The position numbers were made by a program, and so were the translations under genes. Shown here one piece after another: positions 17,378 to 25,421 of a stretch of DNA of 50,352 bases. How positions within the stretch are numbered: position 1 is the first letter of the stretch; each line of letters opens with the position of its first letter. Where the stretch lies: contig NZ_NHSK01000114.1 in the NCBI RefSeq assembly GCF_016653355.1, forward strand, positions 1 through 50,352. The letters run 5' to 3'. The notes beneath the pieces are model-generated. The model did no database searches and had not been told where the DNA came from. It saw only the letters and a program-made list of their open reading frames with translations. This DNA comes from Rhodoplanes elegans (GTDB taxonomy: Bacteria > Pseudomonadota > Alphaproteobacteria > Rhizobiales > Xanthobacteraceae).

Positions 17378-17982
17378 GATCGCGCCTCCACGAGCCAGCC
17401 GACGAGCTGCGGCAAGAGCTGCCGCGTGGTGTCGTCGCCGCCACCGAAGCTCCATAAATCGTTGCCGCCGTGGAACAGAACGTCGCCGCGGCCCTGCGTA
17501 TAGATGAAGTCGAGCGGGCGGCGCGCCGGCCCAAGCGTATGAATCACGGTCGCACCCTCCGGCGGCGCATGCCAAGCGTGGCCGTAGAAGCCGGCGACGC
17601 CGCGCCGGAAGGTGAGATCGTCGAGCGCGACGCCGTCCCAGATCGGATGCGCCACGGCGCGCTCCACCCTCAGCTCGGCGATGCCGCCGCCGTCGAGCGG
17701 CCGCACCGGAGACAGTCCGGTCAGGAACGGGTGGGCGACGTGGCCGCTGATCGCGATGCGACCGCCGCGTGCGACGTAGTCGTCCAGCAATGCGGTGTTG
17801 GCCTGCAGGAACCGCTGGTCCATGTGCATGCCGATCAGCAGCGCCGTGACACCGTCGAGCAGCGACGCATCGAGGGCGTAGAGATCGACGTCGCGGACCA
17901 CGCAGTCGAGGCCGGCGAGGCGGGGCGCCCAGCCGGCCGACGACGTCGCGTGGCCGCACGAGAAGCGAAGGATGGTCTTCAT
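17374..17982 (-). CDS. amidotransferase/ThuA-fold protein of unknown function (first copy)
   Basis: A 202-residue soluble protein starting MKTILRFSCGHATSS. It shows a ThuA/GATase-like plan: LLIGMHMDQRFLQANTALLDDYVARGGRIAISGHVAHPFL, then HPIWDGVAL and a C-terminal GRGDVLFHGGNDLWSFGGG. A GTG at 17985 is an alternative start. It is followed with a 4-bp overlap by a protein of similar size and plan, so the two may form a heterodimer. The conserved-looking His and Gly residues suggest a binding site, but no reaction can be assigned. Confidence 0.55.
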   Translation of the reverse strand: MKTILRFSCGHATSSAGWAPRLAGLDCVVRDVDLYALDASLLDGVTALLIGMHMDQRFLQANTALLDDYVARGGRIAISGHVAHPFLTGLSPVRPLDGGGIAELRVERAVAHPIWDGVALDDLTFRRGVAGFYGHAWHAPPEGATVIHTLGPARRPLDFIYTQGRGDVLFHGGNDLWSFGGGDDTTRQLLPQLVGWLVEARS

Positions 17983-17997
17983 CACGTCCCGATGCGA

Positions 17998-18525
17998 TCA
18001 GAGCCGGTCGAACAGCTTTTCGGGCGCAACCGTGAGCACCTCGGCGGCGATGCGGCGCCTGAGCGCCGAGAACTCGGCGCGCTCGGCCTCGCTCTTGCCG
18101 GCTCCGCCCGCGACCAGCGCGAAGAACCGGTCCGGCAGCACGCCCGGGCGTAGCGCGGTGCCGACCGTGCGGCCGTCCATCGACACGCGCCAGGAGTAGG
18201 AGGCGTCGAGGCCGGGACACAGCCGCGCTTCGGGCAGCGAGCGGTCGACCGTGTAGACGCCGCGCGTCACCGCGCGGGTGACGAACTCGAAGGCATCGCG
18301 CACGCCGGGGCCGGGATGGCCGCTCACCACGGTGAGATCGGCGCGACGCGGCGGCCGCTGCGGCGACAACGCCGGCAGCATCACGCGGAGCGCCTGGAAC
18401 GTCACGGCCAGCATGGCGAGGGCGGCCTGCCCGTGATACGCGGCGACCGCGTCGAAGGAGATGGCGACGAGGTCCTCCTCGCCCTCCACCGTGAGTGTCG
18501 GGTTCGTCTCGATGGCTGCGGTCAT
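17998..18525 (-). CDS. possible FmdE-like protein, unknown function
   Basis: A 175-residue protein. A helical region (FDAVAAYHGQAALAMLAVTFQALRVMLP) is followed by DLTVVSGHPGPGVRDAFEFVTR and LCPGLDASYSWRV. This resembles the plan of the FmdE (formylmethanofuran dehydrogenase subunit E) domain, which often occurs beside iron or corrinoid ABC importers, but the usual cysteine and glycine signature of FmdE is not clear here. It heads the three-gene operon converging on the ABC importer (15-bp gap to the next gene). The family call is tentative. Confidence 0.45.
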   Translation of the reverse strand: MTAAIETNPTLTVEGEEDLVAISFDAVAAYHGQAALAMLAVTFQALRVMLPALSPQRPPRRADLTVVSGHPGPGVRDAFEFVTRAVTRGVYTVDRSLPEARLCPGLDASYSWRVSMDGRTVGTALRPGVLPDRFFALVAGGAGKSEAERAEFSALRRRIAAEVLTVAPEKLFDRL

Positions 18526-18876
18526 GCTGTCCGGAGAGTGCTGGATGATCGGGCGACTATGCAGACGCTCCGCGGGTGCATCAAGGCAGCGACGCCGCCG
18601 CGCGCTTGCACGCGCGGCGTAACTCCAAGGCGCGACGCGGTTCTTCGCGGAGTTTGGAATTGCCGGAAGAATCGACGGGACCTGCGGGTCGTCGATCGGC
18701 GGCCGTCGGGATGCGCGACGGTGTCGCCGACCGCGCCGTCAGGCTAACGTCAGCCCGGCCGGCACACACTGTCGCCGGTCGGTCGCTCTCGACGGCGCGA
18801 TCCTCTCGATCGGAGCGCCGCCGGGCGCGACCGCCGACGGGGCATGGAGGGACGGGGGCAGGACAGGAGACCTGCG
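18526..18876. other. 351-bp divergent intergenic region with a hairpin
   Basis: No gene can be supported here. A stem CCGCGCG (18598-18604) / CGCGCGG (18611-18617) with loop CTTGCA is the clearest structure. The region must hold the promoters of the FmdE-like operon (minus) and the exported protein (plus), but no convincing -35/-10 pair was seen. Confidence 0.4.
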
Positions 18877-19380
18877 ATGAGACACCTTCGTTCGAGTGCC
18901 GCGCTCGGCGTGTTGATCGTCGCCGTTGCGGCCGGAGCGGCGTTTGCCCAGAAGGGGACCGGTGAAGCCACCGGGATTGCCCGCCGGGCCGAGAAGCCGC
19001 CCATCGTCACGCTGTCCGGGACCGTGACGGACACCAAGATCGGGCCGTGCAAGCTGACCACCGGTCGCGCCTCCGAAGGCGCGCATCTGATCGTCCGGAC
19101 CGGTGACAAGACGATCAATCTCCATCTCGGCCCGTCGGCGGCCGTCGGCGACGTCCTGAAGGCCGCGCCGGTCGGGCGGTCGATCACGGTGGACGGGTTC
19201 CGCACCGACCGCATGCCGGCCGACGCCTATGTCGCCAAGTCCGTGAAGGTCGACGATCGCACCTTCACGTTGCGTGACGACTCGCTCCGGCCGACCTGGG
19301 CGGCAGGCCGTGGTCGCGGGCGCGGCGCGTGGGACGGCCGCGGTCCGGGGTGGCGCCGCGGCTTCGGCGGCTGCTTCTGA
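18877..19380 (+). CDS. small exported protein, OB-like region and Arg/Gly tail
   Basis: A 167-residue protein. The signal peptide is SSAALGVLIVAVAAGAAFAQ. The mature domain (about 40-135) reads VTLSGTVTDTKIGPCKLTTGRASEGAHLIVRTGDKTINLHLGP, suggesting a small beta-barrel such as an OB-like fold. The C-terminus is rich in Arg, Gly and Trp (AGRGRGRGAWDGRGPGWRRGF). AGGAG lies 8 nt before the ATG at 18877. It is probably periplasmic. No named family is recognised. Confidence 0.65.
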   Translation: MRHLRSSAALGVLIVAVAAGAAFAQKGTGEATGIARRAEKPPIVTLSGTVTDTKIGPCKLTTGRASEGAHLIVRTGDKTINLHLGPSAAVGDVLKAAPVGRSITVDGFRTDRMPADAYVAKSVKVDDRTFTLRDDSLRPTWAAGRGRGRGAWDGRGPGWRRGFGGCF

Positions 19381-19463
19381 CGGCACGTGATGGCGCGGCC
19401 GGTTGACGACATCGACCGGCCGTGCCCGTCGACGCCGAGGCGCGATCAGGTCCGCGTTCGATG

Positions 19464-19476
19464 GTGACTTGGTCAC
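19464..19476. promoter_or_regulatory. inverted repeat GTGACTTGGTCAC upstream of the DUF2892 gene
   Basis: Five-base arms GTGAC/GTCAC with a 3-nt centre, 67 bp before the start of the small membrane protein. A near-identical element (GTGACTTTGTCAC) occurs at 22411-22423. Confidence 0.45.
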
Positions 19477-19542
19477 AGACCGGCGGCGTCGCTCGACCTA
19501 GATCTCGCTCATTGGACAAAGGCAACAACGAGCGAGGACGAC

Positions 19543-19737
19543 ATGCTTGCGAAGAACATGGGACTGATCGACCGGGTGCTGCGCGCCGTTCTCGGTGCGG
19601 GCCTGATCGCGTGGGCGCTGGCCGGCGGACCGGTCTGGGCCTGGATCGGCGTCGTTCCGCTCTTCACCGCCGCGGTCGCGCGCTGCCCGCTCTACTCGAT
19701 CGTCGGCATCAAGACCTGCGCCGTCTCGAAGGCCTGA
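19543..19737 (+). CDS. DUF2892 family small membrane protein
   Basis: A 64-residue protein starting MLAKNMGLIDRVLRAVLGAG. It has two hydrophobic segments (residues about 13-28 and 32-48) and the conserved ending ARCPLYSIVGIKTC, which marks the DUF2892/YgaP-tail family. These are inner-membrane proteins often found with rhodanese or sulphur-related proteins; the role is unknown. Both cysteines (CPLY and KTC) are conserved features of the family. Confidence 0.85.
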   Translation: MLAKNMGLIDRVLRAVLGAGLIAWALAGGPVWAWIGVVPLFTAAVARCPLYSIVGIKTCAVSKA

Positions 19738-19812
19738 CCCTTCGACCGTCCCGATGCGGACGGCCGAGCCTTCATGACGGCCCCTCGCCGGATCGCGATG
19801 CGCGCTGCGGGC

Positions 19813-20238
19813 TCAGTGCCCGCAGCAGCAGTCGGCACCGTCGTCCGCGTGGTCCTGATCACGTGCGTCGCTCCCAGGCGCACGATCATCGGGCGACGCA
19901 TGATCGTGCGGGGCGGCGGGCGCGAGCGTGCCGTCCAGGAATCCGGCGACGGCCGTGGCGGGATCGGGTTCCGCGGTCGCGACCGCGGTGACGCCGTGCT
20001 CGGCCATCCGGCGGACGAAGCCGGCGCCCGCACTGCCGGCGATCACGGCATCGACCGCGAACAGCGGATGCGGGCCGTCGCACTGGAACTCGTGAATCGA
20101 CATCTCCTTCAGCAGGTCGAGCCGCGCGACCTCGCGGGGCCGCGCCCCGCGCTCCGCCTCGAACACCAGGAACCGCCGGCTCTTGCCGGCATGGCCCGTC
20201 ACGGTCCGGAAGTTCTGGCTGGCAACCGCGATTCTCAC
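19813..20238 (-). CDS. NifX/NifB-like (dinitrogenase Fe-Mo cofactor biosynthesis domain) protein
   Basis: A 141-residue protein starting with GTG (VRIAVASQNFRTVTGHAGKSRRFLVFE), the typical opening of the NifX-like domain, which binds metal-sulphur clusters. HPLFAVDAVIAGSAGAGFVRRMAEHGVTAVAT follows as the second half of the domain. The C-terminal extension is rich in His, Asp and Cys (ends DCCCGH), a probable metal-binding tail. Stand-alone members occur widely outside nitrogen fixers, often beside DUF134 regulators, as here. A link to the nitrogenase-like locus 9 kb away is possible but unproven. Confidence 0.85.
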   Translation of the reverse strand: MRIAVASQNFRTVTGHAGKSRRFLVFEAERGARPREVARLDLLKEMSIHEFQCDGPHPLFAVDAVIAGSAGAGFVRRMAEHGVTAVATAEPDPATAVAGFLDGTLAPAAPHDHASPDDRAPGSDARDQDHADDGADCCCGH

Positions 20239-20315
20239 GTCGATGCTCCTGTCACGATGGATCGGCCGGCCGGCGGCGCTCCGCCGCCGGTCGGGAGGAG
20301 GGGGCTGGCGAAGCC

Positions 20316-20849
20316 TCAGGCTTCACCGATGCGGATCGTCGAGTCGTCGACGAACGCGTAGGGCGGCACCGGGAGATTGAGCTGCGCCGGTCCGTGGCGG
20401 ACGCGGCCGGAGGCATCGTATTGCGAGCCGTGGCACGGGCAGAACCAGCCGCCCCACTCGCCCTGCTTGCCGAGCGGGATGCAGCCGAGATGCGTGCAGC
20501 TCGCGAACACGACGAGCCACTGCTCGCGTCCCGCCTTCACGCGGTCGCCGTCGGCTTGCGGATCCATCAGCTCGGAGAGCTCGGTCGCCTGCTCCTTGGC
20601 GATCTCGTCGGGGGTGCGGTGGCGGATGAAGATCGGCTTGCCGCGCCAGAAGATGCTGATGATCTGCCCCGGCGCGATGGCGGCGAGGCTGATCTCGATC
20701 GGCACGCCCGCCGCGATCGTCGAGCGGTCGGGATTCATCTGGTCGACGAGCGGCCACACGGCGGCGCCGACGCCGACGGCGGCGACGCCCCCGGTGGCGA
20801 GATAGAGAAAGTCGCGGCGGCTCGGATCGGCGGCGGGCACGGTGGTCAT
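20316..20849 (-). CDS. petA: Rieske iron-sulphur protein of a cytochrome bc1-type complex (orphan)
   Basis: A 177-residue protein starting MTTVPAADPSRRDFLYLATGG. The twin-arginine SRRDFL and the membrane anchor (residues about 17-35) are typical of ubiquinol-cytochrome c reductase Rieske subunits. The 2Fe-2S ligands are in CTHLGCIPLG (box 1) and CPCHGSQYD (box 2). GPAQLNLPVPPYAF is the usual C-terminal Pro loop. Cytochrome b and c1 genes do not adjoin it. It may be a second Rieske protein that joins the bc1 complex under special conditions. An upstream start at 20906 is in frame but lacks family similarity. Confidence 0.9.
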   Translation of the reverse strand: MTTVPAADPSRRDFLYLATGGVAAVGVGAAVWPLVDQMNPDRSTIAAGVPIEISLAAIAPGQIISIFWRGKPIFIRHRTPDEIAKEQATELSELMDPQADGDRVKAGREQWLVVFASCTHLGCIPLGKQGEWGGWFCPCHGSQYDASGRVRHGPAQLNLPVPPYAFVDDSTIRIGEA

Positions 20850-21063
20850 GGGGTCATCCTGATGGGCAGCGGAGGGCGCGCACGGCGCCCGTCCCGGGCG
20901 CCGCACGGCTTCGGCAACGTCTCTGGCATCGGATCGGCGGCAGGCGGTCCCGCACCCGCGTCGCGGCGGGCCGGGCGCGTTCCGCCGCGGGCCTGCGTCG
21001 ATGGCGGGGGCGTCGCGCGCCGTCCATGCCCTCGACCGTGATATGATCGACCCTAGCGCATTA

Positions 21064-21077
21064 TGAGCATATGTTCA
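21064..21077. promoter_or_regulatory. candidate operator TGAGCATATGTTCA before the DUF134 gene
   Basis: A nearly perfect palindrome (6 of 7 base pairs match) centred on CATATG. It lies 19 bp before the DUF134 start and could be an autoregulatory site for that helix-turn-helix protein. Confidence 0.45.
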
Positions 21078-21096
21078 ATAGAGGATCCCCGCGCCG

Positions 21097-21558
21097 ATGC
21101 CCCGTCCCCGCAAGCTGCGCACGGTTCGCGAGCCGCTCCCGGCCCGCGTCTACAAGCCGGCCGGCGTGCCGCGGCGTGATCTCGACGAGATCGTGCTCAC
21201 GCTCGATGCGCTGGAGGCGCTGCGCCTCGCCGACGCGGAGGGGTTCGAGCACGCCGCCGCCGCCGCCCAGATGGGCGTCTCGCGGCCGACCTTCTCGCGG
21301 CTGATCGCCGAGGCGCGGACCACGGTCGCGACCGCGCTGGTGCAGGGCCTGGCGCTCCGCATCGAGGGTGGCCCGGCGCGCGTCGCCGAGGAGGGCGCCG
21401 GGCCGTGCTGCGGCCGCGGCATGCGCCGGCGCCGCGGTCATTGCGGGCGGCTCGGACCGGGCCGGGGTCTCGAGAGCGCGACGGACGGATCGGCCGGGCC
21501 AGTCGAGCCCACCGCAGATCCCGCGACCTCCGATCGTCGGAGCGACGGCTCGGACTGA
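21097..21558 (+). CDS. DUF134/UPF0251 family DNA-binding protein
   Basis: A 153-residue protein starting MPRPRKLRTVREPLPARVYKPAGVP, the hallmark of the DUF134 family. The helix-turn-helix follows: LTLDALEALRLADAEG and AAAQMGVSRPTFSRLIAEAR (sigma-region-4-like). After the HTH come a cysteine motif (GPCCGRGMRRRRGHCGR) that may bind a metal, and a disordered acidic tail. DUF134 proteins are commonly encoded near NifX-like proteins; one lies 0.86 kb away. It is probably a transcription regulator. Confidence 0.85.
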   Translation: MPRPRKLRTVREPLPARVYKPAGVPRRDLDEIVLTLDALEALRLADAEGFEHAAAAAQMGVSRPTFSRLIAEARTTVATALVQGLALRIEGGPARVAEEGAGPCCGRGMRRRRGHCGRLGPGRGLESATDGSAGPVEPTADPATSDRRSDGSD

Positions 21559-21593
21559 TCGGCTGCGCGCCGGCCGTGAGCCGCTGCCGCGCT

Positions 21594-22220
21594 TCAGGAC
21601 GGATCGGGCTTTCGCGCGACGATGTAAGGGCCGGCCGGGTTCTTGCCGAAGACGCGCTCGTCGACGATCTCGAAGCCGGCGTCGCGGAGGGTCCGGCGCA
21701 GTGCCCCCGTGGTCAGATTGTTCACGGGCGGGAACACCCGCAGCGCGCCCAGCACGAAGAACAGGCTGCGCAGCTTGACCCCCATGTCGGCGAAGCACCA
21801 GGTCTTCGAGATCAATAGGCCGCCGGGCTTCAGATGGGCGTGGATCCGCGCGAGCGTGCCGGGGAGATCGCCGACCAGGTGCAGCACCTGGAAGGCGCAG
21901 ATCGCGTCGAAGAGGCCGCCCGCGAAGGCGTTCTGCGCATCGGCGAGCACGAAGCGCAGATTGTCCGGCGCCGGCTTGGCCCGGGCGATGCGCAGCATCT
22001 CGGACGAGAAGTCGGTCGCGGTCCATTCCGCCACGTGAGGCGCGAGGCGGATCGCGGTCGAGCCCGAGCCGCAGCCGATCTCCAGCACGCGGTCGGTCGG
22101 GCGCAAACGACCAGCGGCGTCGGCCAGCATCGCCTCGTAGGCGGCCGGATCCTTCACGGGCTTCGCCGTGTAGCGCCCGGCGATCCGGTTCCAGAACCTG
22201 ACGTGTCGGGTCTCGGCCAT
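21594..22220 (-). CDS. class I SAM-dependent methyltransferase
   Basis: A 208-residue protein starting MAETRHVRFWNRIAGRY. The SAM-binding motif I is RVLEIGCGSGSTAIRLA, followed by WTATDFSSEMLRIAR (motif II) and FDAICAFQVLHLVGDL (motif post I/II). The N-terminal WNRIAGRYTAKPVKDPAAYE is typical of small Methyltransf_11/25 proteins acting on small molecules or lipids. The start at 22220 follows a purine-rich GGGGAGAG ribosome-binding region. It converges on the DUF134 gene with a 35-bp gap. Substrate is unknown. Confidence 0.85.
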   Translation of the reverse strand: MAETRHVRFWNRIAGRYTAKPVKDPAAYEAMLADAAGRLRPTDRVLEIGCGSGSTAIRLAPHVAEWTATDFSSEMLRIARAKPAPDNLRFVLADAQNAFAGGLFDAICAFQVLHLVGDLPGTLARIHAHLKPGGLLISKTWCFADMGVKLRSLFFVLGALRVFPPVNNLTTGALRRTLRDAGFEIVDERVFGKNPAGPYIVARKPDPS

Positions 22221-22789
22221 AGCGGGTCTCTCCCCTCCATTGTCGACGATGCTGCGGTCGAAGATGCGGCGCGACGACGGCCCGCAGGTCGCCCCCCGGC
22301 TCCCATCCGGGTGGCGGCCGGTCGATGCGGCCGAACGCGTCCTCGGGCCGCGTCCGACCGGCACGACCATCGTCGGAGATCGGTGATAAGCGAGTTGCCC
22401 GCCGCAGCGAGTGACTTTGTCACGGAACGGACCGCGCGGCTCCGACGGGCGGGTGCGGGGTCGGGTGAGAGACCGTGCGCGCGGCCGTCGGGACCGACCT
22501 CGCGCTCTTCGCGGCGGCCGAGGTGTTCGTCGGGCCGGCGTGATCGCTGTCGTCGCCGGCTTGGTGCTGCTGTTCTTGCGGCAGTGACGACCCGGCCGTT
22601 CCGCTCGGGGGCCGCATCGACGTTGTCGCCGTCGCGGCGCGGACCGCCAGAACCCCGCTGGGCGTGATCACCGCTGCGCGCGGATCCCGATGGTGCTTCT
22701 TCCGAACCACCCGACCACCGGGGCGCGGCGACGGTTCACCCGCGGGGACGTCTACGACGCCATGACTTACTCGGCGGAAATGACTGGTG
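22221..22789. other. 569-bp region without a supported gene; inverted repeat at 22411-22423
   Basis: Open frames here have no plausible protein composition. Two short plus-strand pieces in adjacent frames (around 22474-22588, one coding LALFAAAEVFVGPA and one VIAVVAGLVLLFLRQ) could be remnants of a tiny membrane protein. GTGACTTTGTCAC (22411-22423) is an inverted repeat almost identical to the one at 19464. It lies 191 bp upstream of the methyltransferase start. Confidence 0.35.
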
Positions 22790-23425
22790 CTACCAGCGGG
22801 CGAGACGCCGTGCGAGCAACGTGCTCGCGACGACGACGCCGGAAATCGCCAGCGGGTACCAGGTCGCGACGAAGAGCGGGGAATCGTCCGGGCAGTGGCT
22901 GGCATAGAGGAACGCACCGAGACCGCCGCCCAGCAGGCCGGCGAACACGCCGGCGAGGTCCGGCCGGGTCGGTGCGCCCTTTCTCAGGAACAGGATGACG
23001 GCCGCGAGGATGGGAGCCGAGAGCAGCGGGATGCAGAGCAGGCAGGCGACGGCGTTCTCGCCGATCAGCCGAGCCCGCCAGGCGGAGGAATCGACCACGG
23101 CCAGCTCGACCAGCACGCCGATCGCGAGCAGGAGGGGTGCGATCAGCACCGCCAGCGTGGCGCGCCCGGGCTGCCCGTCAGGCCGCGCGAGGCGCCCGAC
23201 CACCGGCACCGCAGCGAGGGCGAGCGTGAGCGCGACGATCAGCTTGAAATCGAACCGCGGCTGGAACAATGCGGTCGCGAGGTCGCGCGGCGCCAGCGTC
23301 GCGGCATAGACAAGCAGAGAACCGACCAGCCCGAGTGCCACCGCGCCGGCCAGCGCGCCGGACCCGAACGGCTCACGCGTCTCGCGATCGGCCACGAGGG
23401 CTTGAATGAGCTCATCGGTCTTCAT
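22790..23425 (-). CDS. nrsF: NrsF-family (DUF1109) anti-sigma factor
   Basis: A 211-residue inner-membrane protein starting MKTDELIQALVADRETR. Six hydrophobic segments are visible (for example VALGLVGSLLVYAATLA, LIVALTLALAAVPVVG, LAVLIAPLLLAIGVLV), and a conserved CLLCIPLLSAPILAAV segment contains paired cysteines. This is the NrsF plan: a short cytoplasmic N-terminus binds the ECF sigma factor, and membrane cysteines sense metal or oxidant. It starts 4 bp inside the sigma gene. In perchlorate-reducing Azospira the equivalent pair responds to hypochlorite (established knowledge). Its position beside chlorite dismutase fits that role. Confidence 0.85.
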   Translation of the reverse strand: MKTDELIQALVADRETREPFGSGALAGAVALGLVGSLLVYAATLAPRDLATALFQPRFDFKLIVALTLALAAVPVVGRLARPDGQPGRATLAVLIAPLLLAIGVLVELAVVDSSAWRARLIGENAVACLLCIPLLSAPILAAVILFLRKGAPTRPDLAGVFAGLLGGGLGAFLYASHCPDDSPLFVATWYPLAISGVVVASTLLARRLARW

Positions 23426-23982
23426 GTTACGCCCGCCGTGCTGTTGAGCGATTTGAGAGCGCGGTGGAGCGCGACCCGCACCGCGACCGCCGTCATCTCG
23501 AACTTCGCCGCGGCCTCGCCGATCGACAGTCCGTCGATGGCGATCGCCTGAATGACCTGTCTCTGGCCCGGCGGCAGCGCATCGAGGCGGCGCTCGACAT
23601 CGCGCTCGAGGGCCGGGCGTGCCGGCTCGTGGGCCACCAGCACGTCACCGAACTCGTCGATCGACACGTCGTTGCCGCGCCCGCGTGGAAGCCGGAGCGT
23701 GTCGATCAGCTTGTGCCGCGCGATCGCGCGGATCCATGGCCCGATCGGACGCGCCTCGTCCCAGGTGTGCCGCTTCAGATGAAGCGCGAGCAATGTGTCC
23801 TGCACGATGTCCTCCGCATCGGCTCCCGACCGGCCGGAGCGAACCAGCTCGCGTCGGATGATCGGCCTCAGCCACTCGGCGACGTCCCGCAGCAATCGTG
23901 TGTAAGCGGCAGCGTCGCCGCGCGACGCCGCTCTCATCGCCTCCGCCAGGTCGTGCTCGCTGCGGTCCACCCGCACGTTCAT
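23422..23982 (-). CDS. sigF: ECF sigma factor (SigF-like), partner of NrsF
   Basis: A 186-residue sigma factor. Region 2 is visible as DAAAYTRLLRDVAEWLRP and DAEDIVQDTLLALHLKRHTWD with WIRAIARHKLIDTLR. Region 4 is ALPPGQRQVIQAIAIDGLSIGEAAAKFEMTAVAVRVALHRALKSL. The family fit is the NrsF-paired ECF group. The ATG at 23982 lies only 8 nt after a -10-like CGAA, so translation would be leaderless; the internal ATG at 23937, after GGAGG, is an alternative start. The same -35/-10 pattern occurs in front of chlorite dismutase, which suggests this sigma factor controls the (per)chlorate genes. Confidence 0.88.
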   Translation of the reverse strand: MNVRVDRSEHDLAEAMRAASRGDAAAYTRLLRDVAEWLRPIIRRELVRSGRSGADAEDIVQDTLLALHLKRHTWDEARPIGPWIRAIARHKLIDTLRLPRGRGNDVSIDEFGDVLVAHEPARPALERDVERRLDALPPGQRQVIQAIAIDGLSIGEAAAKFEMTAVAVRVALHRALKSLNSTAGVT

Positions 23983-23989
23983 AGTCCTT

Positions 23990-24014
23990 TTCGGCTCGAT
24001 CGCGCCGATGTTAC
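23990..24014 (-). promoter_or_regulatory. ECF-type promoter for the sigma factor gene
   Basis: On the minus strand GTAACA (24014-24009), a 15-nt spacer and CGAA (23993-23990). This resembles the GTAACC-N16-CGAA motif that I recall for SigF/NrsF systems. It would give autoregulation of sigF-nrsF. Confidence 0.55.
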
Positions 24015-24109
24015 GTCGGGGCAGAATTAATATTCTACCGGCCCGGCCCGGCCCGGCACGGCGCAGCGTGGCGGGGTGCCTAGGTACTACACCCGACCCC
24101 GTCGGACCA

Positions 24110-25136
<1,027 letters not shown>

Positions 25137-25421
25137 CTCGCGTCCTGTGACCGGTCGCGAGCGGCGGCGGGCCTGCGCTGCCGCTCGCGCCGGCGATCCC
25201 GCTCCCGCCGGTCCGCGTTCGCGCGGGTCGGCGGCCCACCGCCATCACCCCCGTCTCGACCGCGATCCGACATGCCGTCCGACATGTCCGCGAGGTCCTG
25301 CCCCGGTCCGGCTCGCCGCCCCCGTCCGCGATCCGCCCCGTTCCGATTGCCGGCCTTCTCGCTCGCGTGACGCCGTCGCGCGCGCGTCATCCTGTCAAAC
25401 TTTTCCGCCGGGAGATTCTCC

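Noticed and set aside
18576-18965. A plus-strand frame of 129 codons upstream of the exported protein at 18877
   Set aside because: Its composition is typical of out-of-frame reading and it overlaps the signal peptide of a better supported gene.
22420-22917. A 165-residue minus-strand frame overlapping the start of the NrsF gene region
   Set aside because: Ser/Arg/Thr-rich shadow composition, no start signal, and it overlaps the end of the supported NrsF gene.
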